Under the pieces are notes generated by a model that saw only the letters and a list, made by a program, of their open reading frames with translations, was not told the origin of the DNA and did no database searches. A DNA stretch of 64,000 nucleotides from Novosphingobium sp. (GTDB lineage Bacteria > Pseudomonadota > Alphaproteobacteria > Sphingomonadales > Sphingomonadaceae): contig JACKKY010000001.1 in NCBI GenBank assembly GCA_024236175.1, positions 620,001 to 684,000 of the forward strand, in the 5' to 3' direction. Positions 62,457 to 64,000 of this stretch are shown piece after piece (within the stretch, counting starts at the first letter, position 1; the number at the start of each line of letters is the position of its first letter). A program made the position numbers and the translations under genes.

Positions 62457-63521
62457 ATGGACAGGATTTCGCGCTGGATCGCGCTCATTGCAGCGGCGCT
62501 TGCCGCCAATCTCACGGCCAGCCTGGCGGTGCCCGCCCTGGCCGGGGAGAAGGCCCCGGAAGTGCCGGCAGAGGAGGTGGCGCCTGCCGAAGAGGCTGCA
62601 ACCGAGCCAGACGAAGCACCGGACGAGGACGCTGCCGCCGGGGAAGAGCCCGCCGCCGACGGAGACATTGCTCCTCCGGGCGAGACGGCCGCCGCGGCCA
62701 AGGCCGTTCCCGCGCAGAAGCCCGTGCGCCCCGCGCTGTGGAAGATCGCCGACGAGGACACCACCATCTACCTGTTCGGCACGATCCACGCCCTTCCCTC
62801 CCGTATCGACTGGCTCCAGGGCAAGGTCGCCGACGCCTTCGAGGAATCGGGCGAGTTGATCACCGAGATCGTCAGGGAAGACCCTGCGCAGATGCAGATG
62901 CTCGTGTTCGGCAAGGCGATGCTTCCCCAGGGCGAGACGCTGCGCGGCATGCTCTCGCCCGAGGAAAAGGCGGAGTACGAATCCGCGCTCGCGGCATACG
63001 GCCTGCCGGCCCAGGCCTTCGACCGGTTCGAACCGTGGTACACCGCCGTGGCCCTGTCCACCGTGCCGATGATGCGCGACGGCTTCGCATCGGAGAACGG
63101 GGTTGAGGACACGCTCCAGTCCCGCTCCGCGACGCTCGGCCAGTCGCACGGCGCGCTGGAAACCGCCGAATACCAGCTCGACCTGTTCGACACCCTCCCC
63201 CTCGACGTGCAGAAGCGCTATCTCGCCCAGGTGGTGGAGGACCTGCCGACGATGAAGGATGACTTGCGCAAAATGGTCGACGCCTGGAAACACGGCGACG
63301 CCGAGGAACTGGCGCGGCTGATGAACGCGCAGGAAGACGACCCGGCGCTGGTCGAGGCGCTGCTGACCGGGCGCAACCGCAAATGGGCCGAATGGATCGG
63401 CAACCGCCTGGAAGAACCGGGCACCGTGTTCCTCGCGGTAGGGGCGGGCCATCTCGCCGGCGAAGGCAGCGTGCAGGACCAGCTGAGCGCGAACGGCATC
63501 GCCGCCGAGCGGCTCCAGTAA
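62457..63521 (+). CDS. TraB/GumN family protein 1
   Basis: 354 residues. Signal peptide 1-29 (ending VPALAG), a long acidic Ala/Pro/Glu linker to about 95, then the TraB/GumN domain: IYLFGTIHALPSRIDWL near its start, a central helical region and FLAVGAGHLAGEGSV at the end, where the GxxH residues (GTIH, GAGH) resemble metalloprotease sites of Tiki-type TraB proteins. Probably exported. A second member follows 4 bases later. Confidence 0.9.
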   Translation: MDRISRWIALIAAALAANLTASLAVPALAGEKAPEVPAEEVAPAEEAATEPDEAPDEDAAAGEEPAADGDIAPPGETAAAAKAVPAQKPVRPALWKIADEDTTIYLFGTIHALPSRIDWLQGKVADAFEESGELITEIVREDPAQMQMLVFGKAMLPQGETLRGMLSPEEKAEYESALAAYGLPAQAFDRFEPWYTAVALSTVPMMRDGFASENGVEDTLQSRSATLGQSHGALETAEYQLDLFDTLPLDVQKRYLAQVVEDLPTMKDDLRKMVDAWKHGDAEELARLMNAQEDDPALVEALLTGRNRKWAEWIGNRLEEPGTVFLAVGAGHLAGEGSVQDQLSANGIAAERLQ

Positions 63522-63525
63522 TCCC

Positions 63526-64000
63526 ATGTGGCGGCTCGCCACGTTGCTGCTGGCACTGGCGCTGGCCGCCTGCGGCCCGCGACCGGAACCGGCCAACCCG
63601 GCATTCTGGGAAGTGGAAGGCCCCGCCGGGCGGAAGGCCTGGCTGTTCGGCACGATCCATTCGCTCGCCCGGCCGGCACTCTGGCGTTCCGCGGTAATCG
63701 ACGGCGCGCTCGATCAGGCGGACCTCGTGGTCGTCGAAGTCGCCGATCTCGATGACGATGAAGCCATGTCGCAGGCTTTCGCCTCGCTCTCGCAAAGCCC
63801 CGGCCAGCCGCCGCTGGCGGCGCGCGTCGATCCCGGGCTTCGCGGAAAGCTTGCCAAGCTCATGCGCGAAGGCGGGATGAAGGAAGACCAGTTCGCGGCG
63901 ACCGAGACCTGGGCCGCCGCGCTGACGCTGGCACGCGCCGGAAGCGGCGAACTCAACAGCGCCTACGGCATCGACCGCGCCGTGATCGACGATGCGCGCG
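63526..64000 (+). CDS. TraB/GumN family lipoprotein 2 (partial at window end)
   Basis: First 158 residues of a gene cut by the window edge. Lipoprotein signal with lipobox LAAC (Cys16), then WLFGTIHSLARPALWRS, the same GTIH motif as its neighbour, and a helical segment. ATG 63526 lies 4 bases past the first gene, so the two form an operon; tandem TraB/GumN pairs are frequent in sphingomonads as I recall. The C-terminal GxxH half lies outside. Confidence 0.85.
   Translation, partial: MWRLATLLLALALAACGPRPEPANPAFWEVEGPAGRKAWLFGTIHSLARPALWRSAVIDGALDQADLVVVEVADLDDDEAMSQAFASLSQSPGQPPLAARVDPGLRGKLAKLMREGGMKEDQFAATETWAAALTLARAGSGELNSAYGIDRAVIDDAR

Overview
The window is 64 kb of GC-rich DNA with densely packed genes. 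Its housekeeping proteins (EipA/DUF1134, GlyQ and GlyS as separate subunits, pyruvate phosphate dikinase, TyrS, HisI, ComF, NDUFAF5-like methyltransferase) look like those of an alphaproteobacterium, most probably a member of the Sphingomonadales. This is judged from protein character only; no database search was possible and I do not assign a genus.

Layout. (1) 1-3200: end of a DUF1989 gene, a D-aminoacylase-type amidohydrolase and an EipA-like envelope protein. (2) 3211-3303: tRNA-Ser(GCU), whose last 17 bases are repeated exactly at 23835-23851. Between the two copies lies a ~20.5 kb integrated genomic island: tyrosine integrase, winged-helix protein, serine recombinase, an XRE regulator with a DUF6602 protein, an SRAP protein, a metal module (truncated cytochrome c, CDF transporter, His-rich protein, czcCBA), a tRNA-like fragment, a second paralogous XRE regulator, a membrane protein, DUF488, and finally a lower-GC five-gene run (unknown 345-aa protein, RelA/SpoT-domain protein, Mrr-like nuclease, HNH-like protein, TIGR02391 protein) that looks like a defence cassette. 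(3) 23975-29800: a MarR regulator followed by a tightly coupled operon of exported proteins (secreted-repeat protein, unknown 420-aa protein, haem-motif DUF1592 lipoprotein, Tat-type DUF1552 protein). (4) 29801-35419: two minus-strand nitrogen-fixation accessory operons, fdxN-LRV/FeS-nifT-SIR2-like and nifB-fdxN-TPR-nifZ-nifZ-orf54. Each is preceded by a sigma-54 -24/-12 promoter and a NifA-type TGT-N10-ACA site. The nitrogenase structural genes and nifA are not in the window. (5) 35770-64000: core-genome-like DNA with VOC, DUF1993, a GGDEF cyclase, an ATP-grasp enzyme, a MoxR/VWA pair enclosing two GFA proteins, a ketopantoate-reductase-like protein, NamZ-like DUF1343, tyrS, PilZ, MFS, cysK, dienelactone hydrolase, phosphotransferase plus acyl-CoA dehydrogenase, hisI, comF, a methyltransferase, ppdK, glyS/glyQ and two TraB/GumN proteins.

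How the parts fit together. The nif operons would supply NifB-co synthesis (NifB), electrons (two FdxN), P-cluster maturation help (two NifZ) and accessory factors, switched on by NifA and sigma-54. The island offers metal efflux plus candidate phage defence, with two paralogous XRE repressors apparently sharing one operator motif (TTGCAA-N3-ATTGCAAT). Best candidates for something undescribed are the 19885-23744 cassette, the XRE-DUF6602 module, the DUF1592/DUF1552 export operon, the 54-aa ORF ending the nif operon, and a structured RNA candidate at 54511-54648.
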